A stretch of DNA of 64,000 bases from Nioella halotolerans (GTDB lineage: Bacteria; Pseudomonadota; Alphaproteobacteria; Rhodobacterales; Rhodobacteraceae), in contig QVQC01000029.1 of NCBI GenBank assembly GCA_003428585.1, positions 1-64,000 of the forward strand, given 5' to 3'. Below the pieces are notes generated by a model. The model did not search any database, was not told where the DNA came from, and was given only the letters and a program-made list of their open reading frames with translations. Positions 9,564 to 21,675 of this stretch are shown piece after piece (position 1 is the first letter of the stretch; each line of letters starts with the position of its first letter). The position numbers and the translations under genes were made by a program.

Positions 9564-10736
9564 ATGCGATTGATTTCAGCACTCGTTCTCAGCTTTTCCC
9601 TTGCCACCGCCGGCCATGCGCAAAGCTGCGGCGGCAGCTTCTCCGCCTTCGTCGATGGATTGCGGCAGGAGGCCATGCAGCGCGGCCATGATGCCGCGAC
9701 GGTCAACGCCTTTTTCAACGGCGTGCGACAGGACCAGGCGACCCTGAACGCCGACCGGCGGCAGGGGATCTTCGCGACGCCCTTCGTCGAGTTTTCGCGC
9801 CGGTTGATCAGCCAGAACCGCATCAACAATGGCCGCACCAATGCCGAGCGGTATCGCAGCGTCTTCGACCGGATGGAGCGGGATTTCGGCGTCAGCCGCG
9901 GCGTGCTGCTGGCCTTCTGGGCCTTCGAGACCGATTTCGGGGCCTTTCAGGGCGATTACAACACGGTCAACTCGCTGGTCACGCTGGCCCATGATTGCCG
10001 CCGGCCGGAGCTGTTCCGCCCGCAGGTCTTCGCGGCGCTGGACCTTTATCAAACCGGTGATCTTGACCCGCGCGCCACCACCGGCGCCTGGGCGGGCGAA
10101 ATCGGCATGGTGCAGATGCTGCCCGAGGATATCCGCGACCGCGGCATCGACGGCGATGGCGACGGGCACGTGGATTTGCAGGGCTCGCCCGCCGATGCGC
10201 TTCTGTCGGGGGCGAACATGCTGCGCGGGCTGGGCTGGCGCGCGAACGAACCTTGGCTGGTTGAAATCACCGTGCCCGACGGCTTCGACTGGTCGCAATC
10301 GGGGCTGGAGACGACACGGCGCGTGTCGGACTGGCAGGAAATGGGCGTGCGCGGACGCAGCGGGGCCTTGCCGAACACCAACCTGCGCGCCTCCGTCATC
10401 GTGCCGCAGGGGCGCAACGGCCCGGCCTTCATGGCCTATCCGAATTACTCGGTCCTGTTCGAATGGAACCAGAGCTTCGTCTACGTCACCACGGCGGCCT
10501 ATTTCGCCACAAGGCTGGAGGGCGCGCCGGTCTTCGACGCGGGCAATCCGGACCCCGGCCTGAACCAGGACCAGATGCGCCAGTTGCAAGAACGGCTGCG
10601 CGCGATGGGCCATGACGTGGGCGGGGTCGACGGGATCCTTGGCGCACGGACGCGGGCCGCGGTGCGCGATGTGCAAGAACGGTTGGGGATGCCCGCCGAT
10701 GCCTGGCCGACGGTGGACCTGCTGCGGCGGTTGTGA
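9564..10736 (+). CDS. Lytic murein transglycosylase B family protein with C-terminal peptidoglycan-binding domain
   Basis: About 390 aa from ATG 9564 (preceded by CACAGGA), opening a signal peptide MRLISALVLSFSLATAGHAQ. The slt/MltB-type domain spans roughly 20-300, with the catalytic Glu in LLAFWAFETDFGAFQG and the GAWAGEIGMVQMLPEDI segment. The last 60 residues form a PG_binding_1 domain (LQERLRAMGHDVGGVDGILG). It would cleave the glycan strand of peptidoglycan in the periplasm with anhydro-MurNAc formation. It stands alone. Confidence 0.9.
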   Translation: MRLISALVLSFSLATAGHAQSCGGSFSAFVDGLRQEAMQRGHDAATVNAFFNGVRQDQATLNADRRQGIFATPFVEFSRRLISQNRINNGRTNAERYRSVFDRMERDFGVSRGVLLAFWAFETDFGAFQGDYNTVNSLVTLAHDCRRPELFRPQVFAALDLYQTGDLDPRATTGAWAGEIGMVQMLPEDIRDRGIDGDGDGHVDLQGSPADALLSGANMLRGLGWRANEPWLVEITVPDGFDWSQSGLETTRRVSDWQEMGVRGRSGALPNTNLRASVIVPQGRNGPAFMAYPNYSVLFEWNQSFVYVTTAAYFATRLEGAPVFDAGNPDPGLNQDQMRQLQERLRAMGHDVGGVDGILGARTRAAVRDVQERLGMPADAWPTVDLLRRL

Positions 10737-10827
10737 TCGGGGCCGGTCGGGGGCCTCTTCGCCGGCGCTGATCGGCCTGGGCCGGAATGGGCCCGACCAT
10801 GGTGACACGCGGGAACCCCGGGGGAGG

Positions 10828-11045
10828 TCAGCCTTCCGTCAGCATCACGAGGCGCCCGTTATTCAACACGTAGCGGTCGCAGCGCGAAAAGCCGTTGACG
10901 AAGTCGATGCAGACCATGTCACCGCCCCTGATCTTGAACTGGCCACGGGCGGTGCCGCCCTCCGGCCCGGCATAGGTGTAGCTGTAGCGGTCATCCTCGA
11001 AAAAGCGCGCCCGTCCGTCATCGACGAAGGTCAGCACCCGGCCAC
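10828..11045 (-). pseudogene. 5'-truncated hypothetical protein, C-terminal ~70 aa only
   Basis: The frame GRVLTFVDDGRARFFEDDRY.. ends ..GRLVMLTEG at 10828 and includes two Cys (VCIDFVNGFSRC). It has no signal peptide, no ATG and only a TTG made by the junction at about 11045, exactly where IS481 homology begins on the other strand. It resembles the C-terminal part of small exported proteins of Rhodobacterales (inference from memory). I read it as a gene beheaded by the transposon-related rearrangement. Confidence 0.6.
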
Positions 11046-11585
11046 ACAAGCAAGTTCACGGTGACCCAACTCGTCGAGAAGGCCGACAGGCGCACCGCAT
11101 GGGAGTTCTTGCAGCCCATGCTCGAGGCTGTGCCCTACCAGGTCCACACGATCCTGACAGACAACGACATCCAGTTCGCTGAGCAGCCGCGCAACAGCCA
11201 TACAGCCCATTCACGGCCGAAGCGCTTCGACATGATCTGCGCGGCGAACGGGATCGAGCACCGACTTACCAAGCCCAACCATCCGTGGACCAACGGTCAG
11301 GCCGAACGGATGAGCCGCACGATCAAGGACGCGACGGTCAAGCGCTTCCACTACAACAGCCACGATCAACTGCGCACACATCTCGCGGACTTCATGGCCG
11401 CCTACAACTTCGCTCGCAGGCTGAAGACGCTCGGGCGGCTCACACCCTATGAATACATCTGTGAAGTCTGAACATAGAAGCCAGATCGATTCATCCTCGA
11501 CCCGATCCACCAGGTGCCCGGATTGAACGCCAAGACCGAACAAGGCAACGGGATCGCTGTCACCGCGCTCCGCGATGCCGTCTGA
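11046..11585 (+). pseudogene. IS481-family transposase fragment, 5' truncated and with stop codons
   Basis: From ACA 11046 the frame reads TSKFTVTQLVEKADRRTAWE, joining the IS481 integrase (rve) core in its middle. TILTDNDIQFAE, NGIEHRLTKPNHPWTNGQAE and MAAYNFARRLKTL are recognisable DDE-core segments. The family normally continues CKIWTSEPDRFILDPIHQMPG; here it reads CEV-stop-T-stop-KPDRFILDPIHQVPG, so two stops (11469-11471, 11475-11477) interrupt the end. The N-terminal helix-turn-helix half is missing. The first catalytic Asp and N-terminal domains are lost, so it is dead. Confidence 0.88.
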
Positions 11586-11848
11586 ACCTGAAGCCGCGTC
11601 GTCTTGGTCAGGCCGCGGCTGCCACCGGTCGGCCGACAAAGGCTGTCTCTCCGACCCGCACCATGATCAGCCCACCTGGAAGGGACCTGACATAGGTGCC
11701 CTGTACCGAAACGCAGGTGCCAAGCGTAATCGTCCTAAGCATCATGTTTCCCCTACCCGTCGTGGGATCAAAGCTTAGGGTGATTTTCCGCTTCTTGGAG
11801 ACACAAATCGTTCAAGATACCGGCGGGCTTTGATTTCATGAGCTTTTT
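11586..11848. other. Gap between IS481 remnant and mutT
   Basis: No supported gene. A 67-codon frame at 11575-11778 is Arg/Pro/His-rich with no homology I recognise and no ribosome-binding site. The stretch is AT-richer towards 11770-11830 and may be further decayed insertion-element DNA; I see no terminal repeat. Confidence 0.5.
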
Positions 11849-12247
11849 TCATAGCCAATCGCGCAGGATCGGGATCAGGGGGATATCCGCGGGGGGCATT
11901 TCGTAGTCCCGCAGCCGATTCGCCCGCGCCCACGCCAATTGCTGGCCCTCGCGCGCCGTGACCACCCCTTGCCACTTTCGGCAGGCAAAGAGTGGCATCA
12001 ACAGGTGAAAATCGTCGTAGCTGTGGCTGGCGAAGGTCAGCGGGGCGAGGCAGCTTTGCCAGGTGTCGATGCCCAGTTCCTCTTGCAATTCGCGGATCAG
12101 GGCGGCCTCCGGCGTTTCGCCGGGTTCGACCTTGCCGCCGGGGAATTCCCACATCCCGGCCATGGATTTGCCCGCGGGGCGCTGCGCCAGCAGGACGCGC
12201 CCCTCTGCGTCGATCAGCGCGACCGCAGAGACCAGAACCGTTTTCAC
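11849..12247 (-). CDS. mutT: 8-oxo-dGTP diphosphatase MutT (Nudix hydrolase)
   Basis: 132 aa, GTG start at 12247 overlapping the argJ stop (GTGA). The Nudix box is complete: GGKVEPGETPEAALIRELQE followed by ELGI, giving G-x5-E-x7-REL-x-EE-x-GI. Size and the RPAGKSMAGMWEFPGG lead-in match MutT. It removes oxidised dGTP from the nucleotide pool. It is last in the PPIase-argJ-mutT operon. Confidence 0.93.
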   Translation of the reverse strand: MKTVLVSAVALIDAEGRVLLAQRPAGKSMAGMWEFPGGKVEPGETPEAALIRELQEELGIDTWQSCLAPLTFASHSYDDFHLLMPLFACRKWQGVVTAREGQQLAWARANRLRDYEMPPADIPLIPILRDWL

Positions 12248-13638
12248 GACCGGTAATCCGCGTTGATGGCGATGTATTGATGGGTCAGGTCGCAGGTCCA
12301 GACCGACGCGGCACCGCCGCCGAGCCCAAGGTCCACGCCGATCACCAACTCGTCGTTCTTCATGTAGGCGGCACCGGCTGCTTCGCTGTAACTTTCCGCG
12401 ACCCAGCCTTTTTCGGCCACCAGCACATCGCCGAAGCGGATTGTCAGCCGGTCGCGATCCGCCGCCGCTCCGGATTTGCCAACCGCCATCACGACGCGGC
12501 CCCAGTTCGGATCTTCCCCCGCCACGGCGGTTTTCACCAGCGGCGAATTGGCGATCGCGCGGGCGACCTTCTCGGCGTCGAGGTCAGTCGTGGCGCCGGT
12601 CACGCGAACCTCCACCAGTTTCGTGGCGCCCTCGCCGTCGCGCACGATTTGCAGGGCAAGGTCGGTCATCACCTCTTGCAAAGCGCCCATGAAGGCCCGC
12701 CCGGCAACGCTTCGGGCCGAGCCGATGGGTGCGTTGCCCGCCCGACCCGTCGCGGCCATCAGGACGGTGTCCGAGGTGGAGGTGTCGCTGTCGACGGTGA
12801 TGGCGTTGAAACTGCCCCGCGTCGCGGCCTTCAGCATCGCCTGAAGCGCGGGCTGCGTCACGGCGGCATCGGTGAAGACGTAGCCAAGCATCGTCGCCAT
12901 GTCGGGCGCGATCATGCCCGAGCCCTTGGCAAAGCCCGCGATGCGCAGCACCTTGCCGTCGATCTCCACCTCGCGGACCGCGCCCTTCGGGAAGGTGTCG
13001 GTGGTCCGGATGGCATGCGCGGCGTCCTGCCAGCGGTCGTCGGCAAGACCTTCGCGCAACCCGGCAAGTGCATCGGTGATCACCGCGGGCGGCAGCGGCT
13101 CGCCGATGACCCCGGTGGAGGAGGAAAAGACATGGCGCTGCGGCAGGCCCATGATCCCCGCCAAGGCGCCGGTGACCTGATCGACCGTCTGCTGCCCGGC
13201 ATGACCGGTGAAGGCATTGGCGTTTCCGGCGTTGACGATGATTGCGAAACCGGCGTCGTCGTCCCCCGGCAGCGCGGCCAGCTTCGCCTCGCAATCAAGC
13301 ACCGGGGCCGCGCGGGTGGAGGACCGCGTGAACACCCCCGCCAGCGTGCTGCCCGCCGCGATTTCGGCCAGCATCACGTCATCGCGGTCCTTGTATTTCA
13401 CCCCGGCAGCCGTTGCCGACAGGCGCACGCCGTCGATGGCGGGAATTGCGGGAAACCCCGCCTTCGGGGCCAGCGGCGATACCGCGGGCCCCGGTTTGTG
13501 GTCGGGACGGGCCTCGGCCTCCTTGCGCAGCGTCTTGAGCTTCTTGCGCAGCTTGTTGAGCTTGCGTTTCAGCTCCGCCACCTCGCCGGTGCCTTTGCCT
13601 GTTTTCGCTTTCTTGCCGCTCTTGTTTTTCTTGGCCAT
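12244..13638 (-). CDS. argJ: Bifunctional glutamate N-acetyltransferase / amino-acid acetyltransferase ArgJ with Lys-rich coiled-coil N-terminal extension
   Basis: 464 aa from ATG 13638. The catalytic part starts around residue 60 and includes FTRSSTRAAPVLDCEAKL, IIVNAGNANAFTG and the self-cleavage site IAPDMATMLGYVFTDA, where the Thr of the ATML sequence becomes the nucleophile after autoproteolysis into alpha and beta chains. It transfers acetyl from N-acetylornithine to glutamate (cyclic arginine synthesis). The first about 55 residues are odd: MAKKNKSGKKAKTGKG then a heptad-like KRKLNKLRKKLKTLRKEAE. Usual ArgJ is about 400-415 aa, so this is a real extension if the start is right. Twenty bases upstream lies the PPIase stop. 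Confidence 0.93.
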   Translation of the reverse strand: MAKKNKSGKKAKTGKGTGEVAELKRKLNKLRKKLKTLRKEAEARPDHKPGPAVSPLAPKAGFPAIPAIDGVRLSATAAGVKYKDRDDVMLAEIAAGSTLAGVFTRSSTRAAPVLDCEAKLAALPGDDDAGFAIIVNAGNANAFTGHAGQQTVDQVTGALAGIMGLPQRHVFSSSTGVIGEPLPPAVITDALAGLREGLADDRWQDAAHAIRTTDTFPKGAVREVEIDGKVLRIAGFAKGSGMIAPDMATMLGYVFTDAAVTQPALQAMLKAATRGSFNAITVDSDTSTSDTVLMAATGRAGNAPIGSARSVAGRAFMGALQEVMTDLALQIVRDGEGATKLVEVRVTGATTDLDAEKVARAIANSPLVKTAVAGEDPNWGRVVMAVGKSGAAADRDRLTIRFGDVLVAEKGWVAESYSEAAGAAYMKNDELVIGVDLGLGGGAASVWTCDLTHQYIAINADYRS

Positions 13639-13657
13639 GCCCGTCCCGTCCGGCAAA

Positions 13658-14491
13658 TCAGTTATCCAGCAGGTCGGTATTGCGAAGAAGCGCGGGGTCG
13701 ATGTCAAGCTCCGCCCGGGTAACGTCGGACTCGTCGGTCAGCTGTTGGACATAGGCGTCCACGCGGGCCTGCCGCAGCCCTTCGACCAGCTGATCGCGGA
13801 CCTCTTCCAGCGCCGGCGCGGCCTGGTCGCGGGTGTCGTTCAGGATGATCACGTGCCAGCCGAACTGCGTTTCCACCGGGCCGGACGCTTCGCCGACCTC
13901 GAGGTCGAAAACGGCCTCTTCGAAGCTGGGCACCATCATGCCGGCGTTGAACCAGCCAAGCTGCCCGCCATTGGGGCCGGACGGGCCGGTGGAATGCTCA
14001 CGGGCGAGGGTGGCAAAATCGGCGCCACCTTCCAGCTCGTCGATCAGCGACTGCGCCTCGCCCTCGGTTTCCACGAGGATATGGGAAGCGTTGTATTCGG
14101 TTCCCGCCTCCACGTCGCCGAACTGGGCGTCGTATTCGGCCTGAAGCTCCTCTTCCGGGATCTCGGCCATGGCGACCTCGTCCAGCGTCAGCGCGGCGAC
14201 ATAGGCACGTTCTTCGTTCTCCAGCCCCAGTTGCATGGAAGTGGAAAGATCGTCGCGCACGGCGGAGGCGACGACTTCCTGCTGCACGAGTTGTTCGAGA
14301 ATACCCGTCAACAGCACGTCATCGGGCAGCGACTGGTATTGTTCGGGCAGTTGCGACTGCGCCACGATGAGATGGCCAAGCGTGATCTCCTGCCCGTTCA
14401 CGGTGGCGAGGACGGTATCGGCGTCCTGCGCAATCGCTGGCGTGATCAGGCACGCGGACAAGGCCGCGCTTGCAAGAATTCGTTTCATCAT
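13658..14491 (-). CDS. Parvulin-type peptidyl-prolyl cis-trans isomerase, exported
   Basis: About 277 aa. ATG 14491 has GGAAG seven bases before it and opens a signal peptide ([22 protein letters not shown]). An N-terminal SurA/PrsA-like helical region is followed by a parvulin domain at about 130-225: [40 protein letters not shown] and [12 protein letters not shown]. It would assist folding of exported proteins in the periplasm. The start lies back-to-back with secA (about 218 bases apart), and the gene heads the operon with argJ and mutT. Confidence 0.9.
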   Translation of the reverse strand: MMKRILASAALSACLITPAIAQDADTVLATVNGQEITLGHLIVAQSQLPEQYQSLPDDVLLTGILEQLVQQEVVASAVRDDLSTSMQLGLENEERAYVAALTLDEVAMAEIPEEELQAEYDAQFGDVEAGTEYNASHILVETEGEAQSLIDELEGGADFATLAREHSTGPSGPNGGQLGWFNAGMMVPSFEEAVFDLEVGEASGPVETQFGWHVIILNDTRDQAAPALEEVRDQLVEGLRQARVDAYVQQLTDESDVTRAELDIDPALLRNTDLLDN

Positions 14492-14708
14492 TCGAGAACT
14501 TCCCATTCTGGTTGCCCGGGATGACCCCCCGGTCGCGTTGACACCTTTCCGGCTGCCCCTTATGTCGAAGCTTGGTTTGACAAAGGGCCTTGCCGGACTT
14601 GGGGCTCGTTGTAGACGCACGCAAGGTGCCGGACAACCCGGTGCCTCGGGGTTTGGCAGGTTGCGGCCGCATGGTGCGGCAAGACGATGCGGAAGGCGGA
14701 CAGAACAC

Positions 14709-17429
<2,721 letters not shown>

Positions 17430-17541
17430 CCGCCTGTCCCGGACAGCTTGCGAACCGAATTCCCCGGCATTTCCGCGGGGCTTCCGCATTGTCGCCCGAT
17501 TTGGCAGCCATCTTTCCGGCGAACCATGACCGGAGGCCGCC

Positions 17542-18447
17542 ATGACCCTTTCGCTACGCGCCACTACCGTTGCAACCCTGTGCATCGGGGGGATCTGCCT
17601 CGGTGCGCTTGCCGCGCAGGCAGACGCCGTGGCGACGAACAGCCCGGCGATGCCGCCGGACGCGCCCGGCGCGCCCGCCCTGTCACAGCCCGCCCCGATC
17701 CAGCTGGCGCAAAGCAATGTCGGCGGCGGCGCGATCCCGGAACAGGAACTCAGCCCGTTCGGCCTGCCCTGTGGTCTGTCGGTCTCGACCACGGCGCTTG
17801 ACGGCGCGCGGGTCGCGCTGGACATCATGGACCCGTGCCAGCCCCATTCACGCGTCGTGATCGAACATTCCGGGCTCAACCTGACCGGGCGCACCGATGT
17901 GATGGGCCTGCTGACGATGGATGTCCCTGCCTTTGAAACACCGGCATTCTTCACCGTGCGCATGCCCGACGGCGCCACCGACTCCTCGCTGGCCATCGTG
18001 CCCGACCTTGACGATTTCTACCGTGTCGGCCTGCAGTGGAACGAGGATCGCGCGCTGGAGCTTCACGCATTGGAATTCGGCGCGACATACGGCGATGACG
18101 GGCATATCTGGCAAGGCAGTGTCGGCTCCGTCGAGCGGGCGGTCTCCGGTGCGGGCGGGTTCATCAGCATCGTCGGCGCGGACGAGGTGGACAGCCCGAT
18201 GCTGGCGCAGATCTACACCCTGCCGCGCGACACGCTGGACGATGCTGGTAATGTCCGCCTGACCATCGAGGCGCCGGTGACAGAGGCAAATTGCGGCCGT
18301 GACACGCTGGCCCGGACGCTGGAACTGGAAGAGGATGGCAACGTCGCGGTGATCGAACTGACCTTCACCTTCCCCGACTGCGACGCCGTGGGCGAGTATC
18401 TGGTGTTGCAAAATCTGCTACAGGACCTGAGAGTTGCGGCAAATTGA
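17542..18447 (+). CDS. Exported protein of unknown function downstream of secA
   Basis: 301 aa with a clear signal peptide (MTLSLRATTVATLCIGGICLGALAAQADA), a Pro/Ala/Gln-rich linker to about residue 65, then a compact domain with paired cysteines (LPCGLSVS, MDPCQPHS, ANCGRDTLA, FPDCDAVGEY). The four Cys suggest periplasmic disulfides. I do not recognise a named family; similar genes behind secA are known to me only as hypothetical or loosely named 'translocase'. Start is 112 bases after secA. A terminator-like hairpin overlaps the start of the next gene. Confidence 0.75.
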   Translation: MTLSLRATTVATLCIGGICLGALAAQADAVATNSPAMPPDAPGAPALSQPAPIQLAQSNVGGGAIPEQELSPFGLPCGLSVSTTALDGARVALDIMDPCQPHSRVVIEHSGLNLTGRTDVMGLLTMDVPAFETPAFFTVRMPDGATDSSLAIVPDLDDFYRVGLQWNEDRALELHALEFGATYGDDGHIWQGSVGSVERAVSGAGGFISIVGADEVDSPMLAQIYTLPRDTLDDAGNVRLTIEAPVTEANCGRDTLARTLELEEDGNVAVIELTFTFPDCDAVGEYLVLQNLLQDLRVAAN

Positions 18448-18468
18448 TTAGCCCCGGCCCCAAGCCCC

Positions 18469-20031
18469 ATGGATATGGTGATCAGGGCGGCCGCCATGGC
18501 CGTCCTTTTTGGTTTTCTGAGTCTGTCCCCTGCCGCCGCGCAGGATGTGCAGCTACGCTCTTCTGACGGCTCCATCGAGCTTTCGGGCACGCTGATCGGC
18601 TTTGACGGCGAGTATTACCGGGTCGACTCGATCTTCGGGCCGCTTACCGTCAGCGCGGAGGGCGTCACCTGCCGCGGGCCGGGATGCCCGGACCTTGAGA
18701 ATTTCATCGCCGAGGTGCGCTTTGCCGGCGCACCCGCGATCGCCGACCGGATGCTGCCGGCGCTCATCGCGCGCTTTGCCGCCACGCGGGGCATGGCCGT
18801 CCGGCGCCAGATCCTCGCGGACAACCGGTCGCTCTTCGCGCTGGTGCGGGAGGCGGACGAAACCATCGCGGCGCGGTTCTACGTCACGTCGAGCACCACG
18901 GATGCAGGGTTTCGCGCCTTGCTGGACCGCGAGACCGATATTGCGCTGGCCCTGCGCGCCCCCGATGCCGCCGAGGCCGAAGCCGCCCGTGCGGCCGACC
19001 AGGGTGACCTGTCGCTGGCCGCGCGCAGCCGGGTTCTGGCGCTCGACGCGCTTGTCGTGCTGGTGGCGCCGACGAACCCCGTCGACGCGATCACGCTGGC
19101 GGACCTGGCCCGCGTCTTCGCCGGGGAAATCACCAACTGGCAGGACCTCGGCGGCCCCGACGCCCCCGTCGCACCGCACCTGATGGCCGGCGAAACCGGC
19201 CACGGGCAGGATGTCGCCGCGCGGGTTCTGGCCCCGTTCGACCGGCAGACGGCACCGGAAACCCGCCGTCACACCGACCTTGCCGACCTTGCCGACGCTG
19301 TCGCGCGCGATCCCTTCGCCATCGGGATCGGCAGCTATGCGCGGCCTGCCAATGCCCGTATCCTGCCCCTGAGCGGCCCCTGCGGATTCATCCAGGCACC
19401 CACGGTAGACAGCCTGAAATCAGAAGATTACCCGCTTACCGCGCCGTTGCTGGCCTATCTGCCCGTGCGCCGGATGCCGCAACTGGTGCGCGACTTCCTG
19501 CGCTTCTTCGAAAGCCGGGAGGCCGACCGCGTGATCCGCCGCCTTGGCTTCGTCAACCAGGACATCACCGCCGCGCCGCTGGCAGAACAGGGCAACCGGC
19601 TGGCCAACGCGATCATGGCGGCAGGTGCTGAAATCGGCCTGCAGGAGCTGCAAGGGCTGATCACCGCCATGACCGGGGCCGAACGCCTGTCGCCGACCTT
19701 GCGTTTCGAGGAGGGAACGACGGAGCTTGATGCGCAATCGCTTTCCGCGGTGTCGCGGCTGGCGCGGGCGATCGAACAGGGCGATTTCGACGGGCGAGAG
19801 TTGATCTTCGTCGGCTTCTCGGACGGGCAAGGCGATGCCGGGGCGAACCTTCGCCTGTCGCGCGGCCGATCGGAAGCGGCGCGGCTGGCCGTCATCGCGG
19901 CGGCCACAGACGGGGATCTCAACCGCGTCACGCTCAGCACCACGGGGTTTGGCGAGGCGCTGCCGATGGCTTGCGACGACACCGAGGCGGGACGCGCCGT
20001 GAACCGCCGGGTCGAGGTCTGGCTCCGATAG
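18469..20031 (+). CDS. Fusion of PstS-like substrate-binding domain and C-terminal OmpA domain
   Basis: 520 aa. ATG 18469 gives a signal peptide (MDMVIRAAAMAVLFGFLSLS..AAAQ); a shorter start at M10 (18496) is also possible and would still leave a leader. Residues about 75-360 look like a phosphate-type periplasmic binding fold: LVVLVAPTNPVDAITLADLA, RVFAGEITNWQDLGG and GIGSYARPANARILPL. Residues about 400-520 are an OmpA/Pal peptidoglycan-binding domain (LRFEEGTTELDAQS, LIFVGFSDGQGDAGANLRLS, GFGEALPMACDDTEAGRAVN, RRVEVWL). The protein would sit in the periplasm bound to the cell wall. Ligand unknown; no transporter genes adjoin. Confidence 0.85.
   Translation: MDMVIRAAAMAVLFGFLSLSPAAAQDVQLRSSDGSIELSGTLIGFDGEYYRVDSIFGPLTVSAEGVTCRGPGCPDLENFIAEVRFAGAPAIADRMLPALIARFAATRGMAVRRQILADNRSLFALVREADETIAARFYVTSSTTDAGFRALLDRETDIALALRAPDAAEAEAARAADQGDLSLAARSRVLALDALVVLVAPTNPVDAITLADLARVFAGEITNWQDLGGPDAPVAPHLMAGETGHGQDVAARVLAPFDRQTAPETRRHTDLADLADAVARDPFAIGIGSYARPANARILPLSGPCGFIQAPTVDSLKSEDYPLTAPLLAYLPVRRMPQLVRDFLRFFESREADRVIRRLGFVNQDITAAPLAEQGNRLANAIMAAGAEIGLQELQGLITAMTGAERLSPTLRFEEGTTELDAQSLSAVSRLARAIEQGDFDGRELIFVGFSDGQGDAGANLRLSRGRSEAARLAVIAAATDGDLNRVTLSTTGFGEALPMACDDTEAGRAVNRRVEVWLR
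18484..18514 (+). terminator. Terminator-like hairpin overlapping the 5' end of the next ORF
   Basis: GGGCGGCC (18485-18492) pairs with GGCCGTCC (about 18498-18505, one G-T) across a GCCAT loop and is followed by five T. It fits a Rho-independent terminator for the preceding exported-protein gene but lies inside the first codons of the next frame as usually started. Confidence 0.5.
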
Positions 20032-20049
20032 CGGGCGCGCCGGTCTGGC

Positions 20050-20820
20050 TTACAGGTACCCTTCCGACCGGAAGCTGAGATTGGCCGCCTTGCCGATGAT
20101 CAGGTGATCGTGGATCACGATGTTCAGCACCTCCGCCGCGTCACGGATGGCATAGGTCATGTCGATATCCGCCTGGCTTGGCGTCGGGTCGCCCGAGGGG
20201 TGATTGTGCACGAGAATCAGCGCCGACGCATTGAGTTCCAGCGCCCGTTTCACCACCTCCCGCGGGTAGACGGGAACGTGGTCGACGGTGCCGGTCTGTT
20301 GTTCCTCGTCCGCGATCAGCACGTTCTTGCGGTCGAGAAACAGGATGCGGAACTGTTCCAGGTCGCGATGCGCCATCGCGCTCTGGCAATAGTCCAGCAG
20401 CGCATCCCACGAGGACAGGACCGGCCGTTTCAGCACCTTGGCGCGGGCCATGCGGTGGCCCACGGCTTCCATCAGCTTCAACTCGAACACCACGGCCTCG
20501 CCGACGCCCTTGACGTCCTTCAGCCGCGCGGGCGGGGCGGCCAGAACGTGGTTGAGATCCCCGAACGCCTTGAGCAGACGCTTGGCCAGCGGCTTGGTAT
20601 CCCCGCGCCGGATCGCGCGGTAAAGCAGCATTTCCAGAAGCTCGTAATCGGGCACCGCCGCGGCGCCGCCCTCGACAAAGCGTTGGCGCAACCTTTTCCG
20701 GTGGAACTTGCGGTGATCCTCCACCAACTCATCCAGCCGCGGGGCGGATACCGGCGCCGCCCGGTCGAGATCGAAACCGGGCAGCGATTGTTCCTCGAAT
20801 CGGGGGCTTGCGCGGGTCAT
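20050..20820 (-). CDS. radC: RadC/JAB-domain DNA repair-associated protein
   Basis: 256 aa with an N-terminal helix-hairpin-helix-like part ([20 protein letters not shown] segment, then [20 protein letters not shown]) and a C-terminal JAB1/MPN-like metalloprotein domain: [40 protein letters not shown] and the metal motif [14 protein letters not shown]. RadC's real role is unsettled; its link with recombination repair is historical. It ends tail-to-tail with the PBP-OmpA gene 18 bases away. Confidence 0.93.
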   Translation of the reverse strand: MTRASPRFEEQSLPGFDLDRAAPVSAPRLDELVEDHRKFHRKRLRQRFVEGGAAAVPDYELLEMLLYRAIRRGDTKPLAKRLLKAFGDLNHVLAAPPARLKDVKGVGEAVVFELKLMEAVGHRMARAKVLKRPVLSSWDALLDYCQSAMAHRDLEQFRILFLDRKNVLIADEEQQTGTVDHVPVYPREVVKRALELNASALILVHNHPSGDPTPSQADIDMTYAIRDAAEVLNIVIHDHLIIGKAANLSFRSEGYL

Positions 20821-20865
20821 GCGCCGCAGGATCGTGGCAAGTGGTTAACGCGCGGTTACCCGCCC

Positions 20866-21675
20866 CTATCCCCAGGTCGGATGGAACTTGCCGCCGGGCG
20901 AGAGGGTGAAAATCTCGACCCCGTCCGCCGTGACACCGATGGAATGCTCGAACTGGGCCGACAGGCTCTTGTCGCGGGTCACCGCCGTCCAGTCATCGGC
21001 CAGCACCTTGGTTTCCGGCCGGCCGAGATTGACCATCGGCTCGATGGTGAAGAACATGCCTTCCTCCAGCACCGGGCCGGTGCCTGCGCGCCCGTAATGC
21101 AGCACGTTGGGCGGCGCGTGGAACACCTGCCCAAGGCCATGACCGCAGAAATCGCGCACGACGGACAGGCGCTGCCCTTCCACGAAGCTCTGGATCGCGT
21201 AACCGATATCGCCGAACGTGTTGCCCGGTTTCACCGCCTCGATGCCCTTGAACAGGGCGTCATGGGTGATCTGGATCAGACGCTCCGCCTTGCGGCTGGG
21301 GCTGCCCGCGACAAACATGCGGCTGGTATCGCCGAACCAGCCATCGACGATCACGGTCACGTCGATATTCAGGATATCGCCGGTCTTCAGCGTCTTGGGC
21401 CCGGGAATGCCGTGACAGACCACGTGGTTGATCGAGATGCAACTTGCGTGCTGATAGCCCTTGTAGCCGATCGTCGCCGACGTCGCGCCGGCGGCGTGCA
21501 CCATGCGCTCGATCTCGGCATCCAGCGCCTCGGTCGTGACGCCGGGTTCCACCATCGGCGCGATATCGTCGAGGATCCGCGCAGCCAAGGCGCCGGCCTT
21601 GTGCATCCCGGCGAAGTCACCGGGATTGTGAATGCGGATCCCGTCCTTGGTCAGCCGGCCTTCGAACTTGTCCAA
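20866..21675 (-). CDS. map: Methionine aminopeptidase type I
   Basis: About 269 aa. I choose TTG at 21675: AAAGGAG lies eight bases upstream and the N-terminus then aligns with family starts; a GTG at 21681 is too near the Shine-Dalgarno and an upstream ATG at 21708 would include it. Metal-binding residues are visible in HVVCHGIPG, NIDVTVIVDGWFGDTS (both Asp), CGHGLGQVFH, FFTIEPMVN and QFEHSIGV. It removes initiator methionine from new proteins in the cytoplasm. Confidence 0.95.
   Translation of the reverse strand: MDKFEGRLTKDGIRIHNPGDFAGMHKAGALAARILDDIAPMVEPGVTTEALDAEIERMVHAAGATSATIGYKGYQHASCISINHVVCHGIPGPKTLKTGDILNIDVTVIVDGWFGDTSRMFVAGSPSRKAERLIQITHDALFKGIEAVKPGNTFGDIGYAIQSFVEGQRLSVVRDFCGHGLGQVFHAPPNVLHYGRAGTGPVLEEGMFFTIEPMVNLGRPETKVLADDWTAVTRDKSLSAQFEHSIGVTADGVEIFTLSPGGKFHPTWG

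Noticed and set aside
11575..11778. 67-codon + frame after the IS481 remnant
   Set aside because: No ribosome site, no family features, biased composition.
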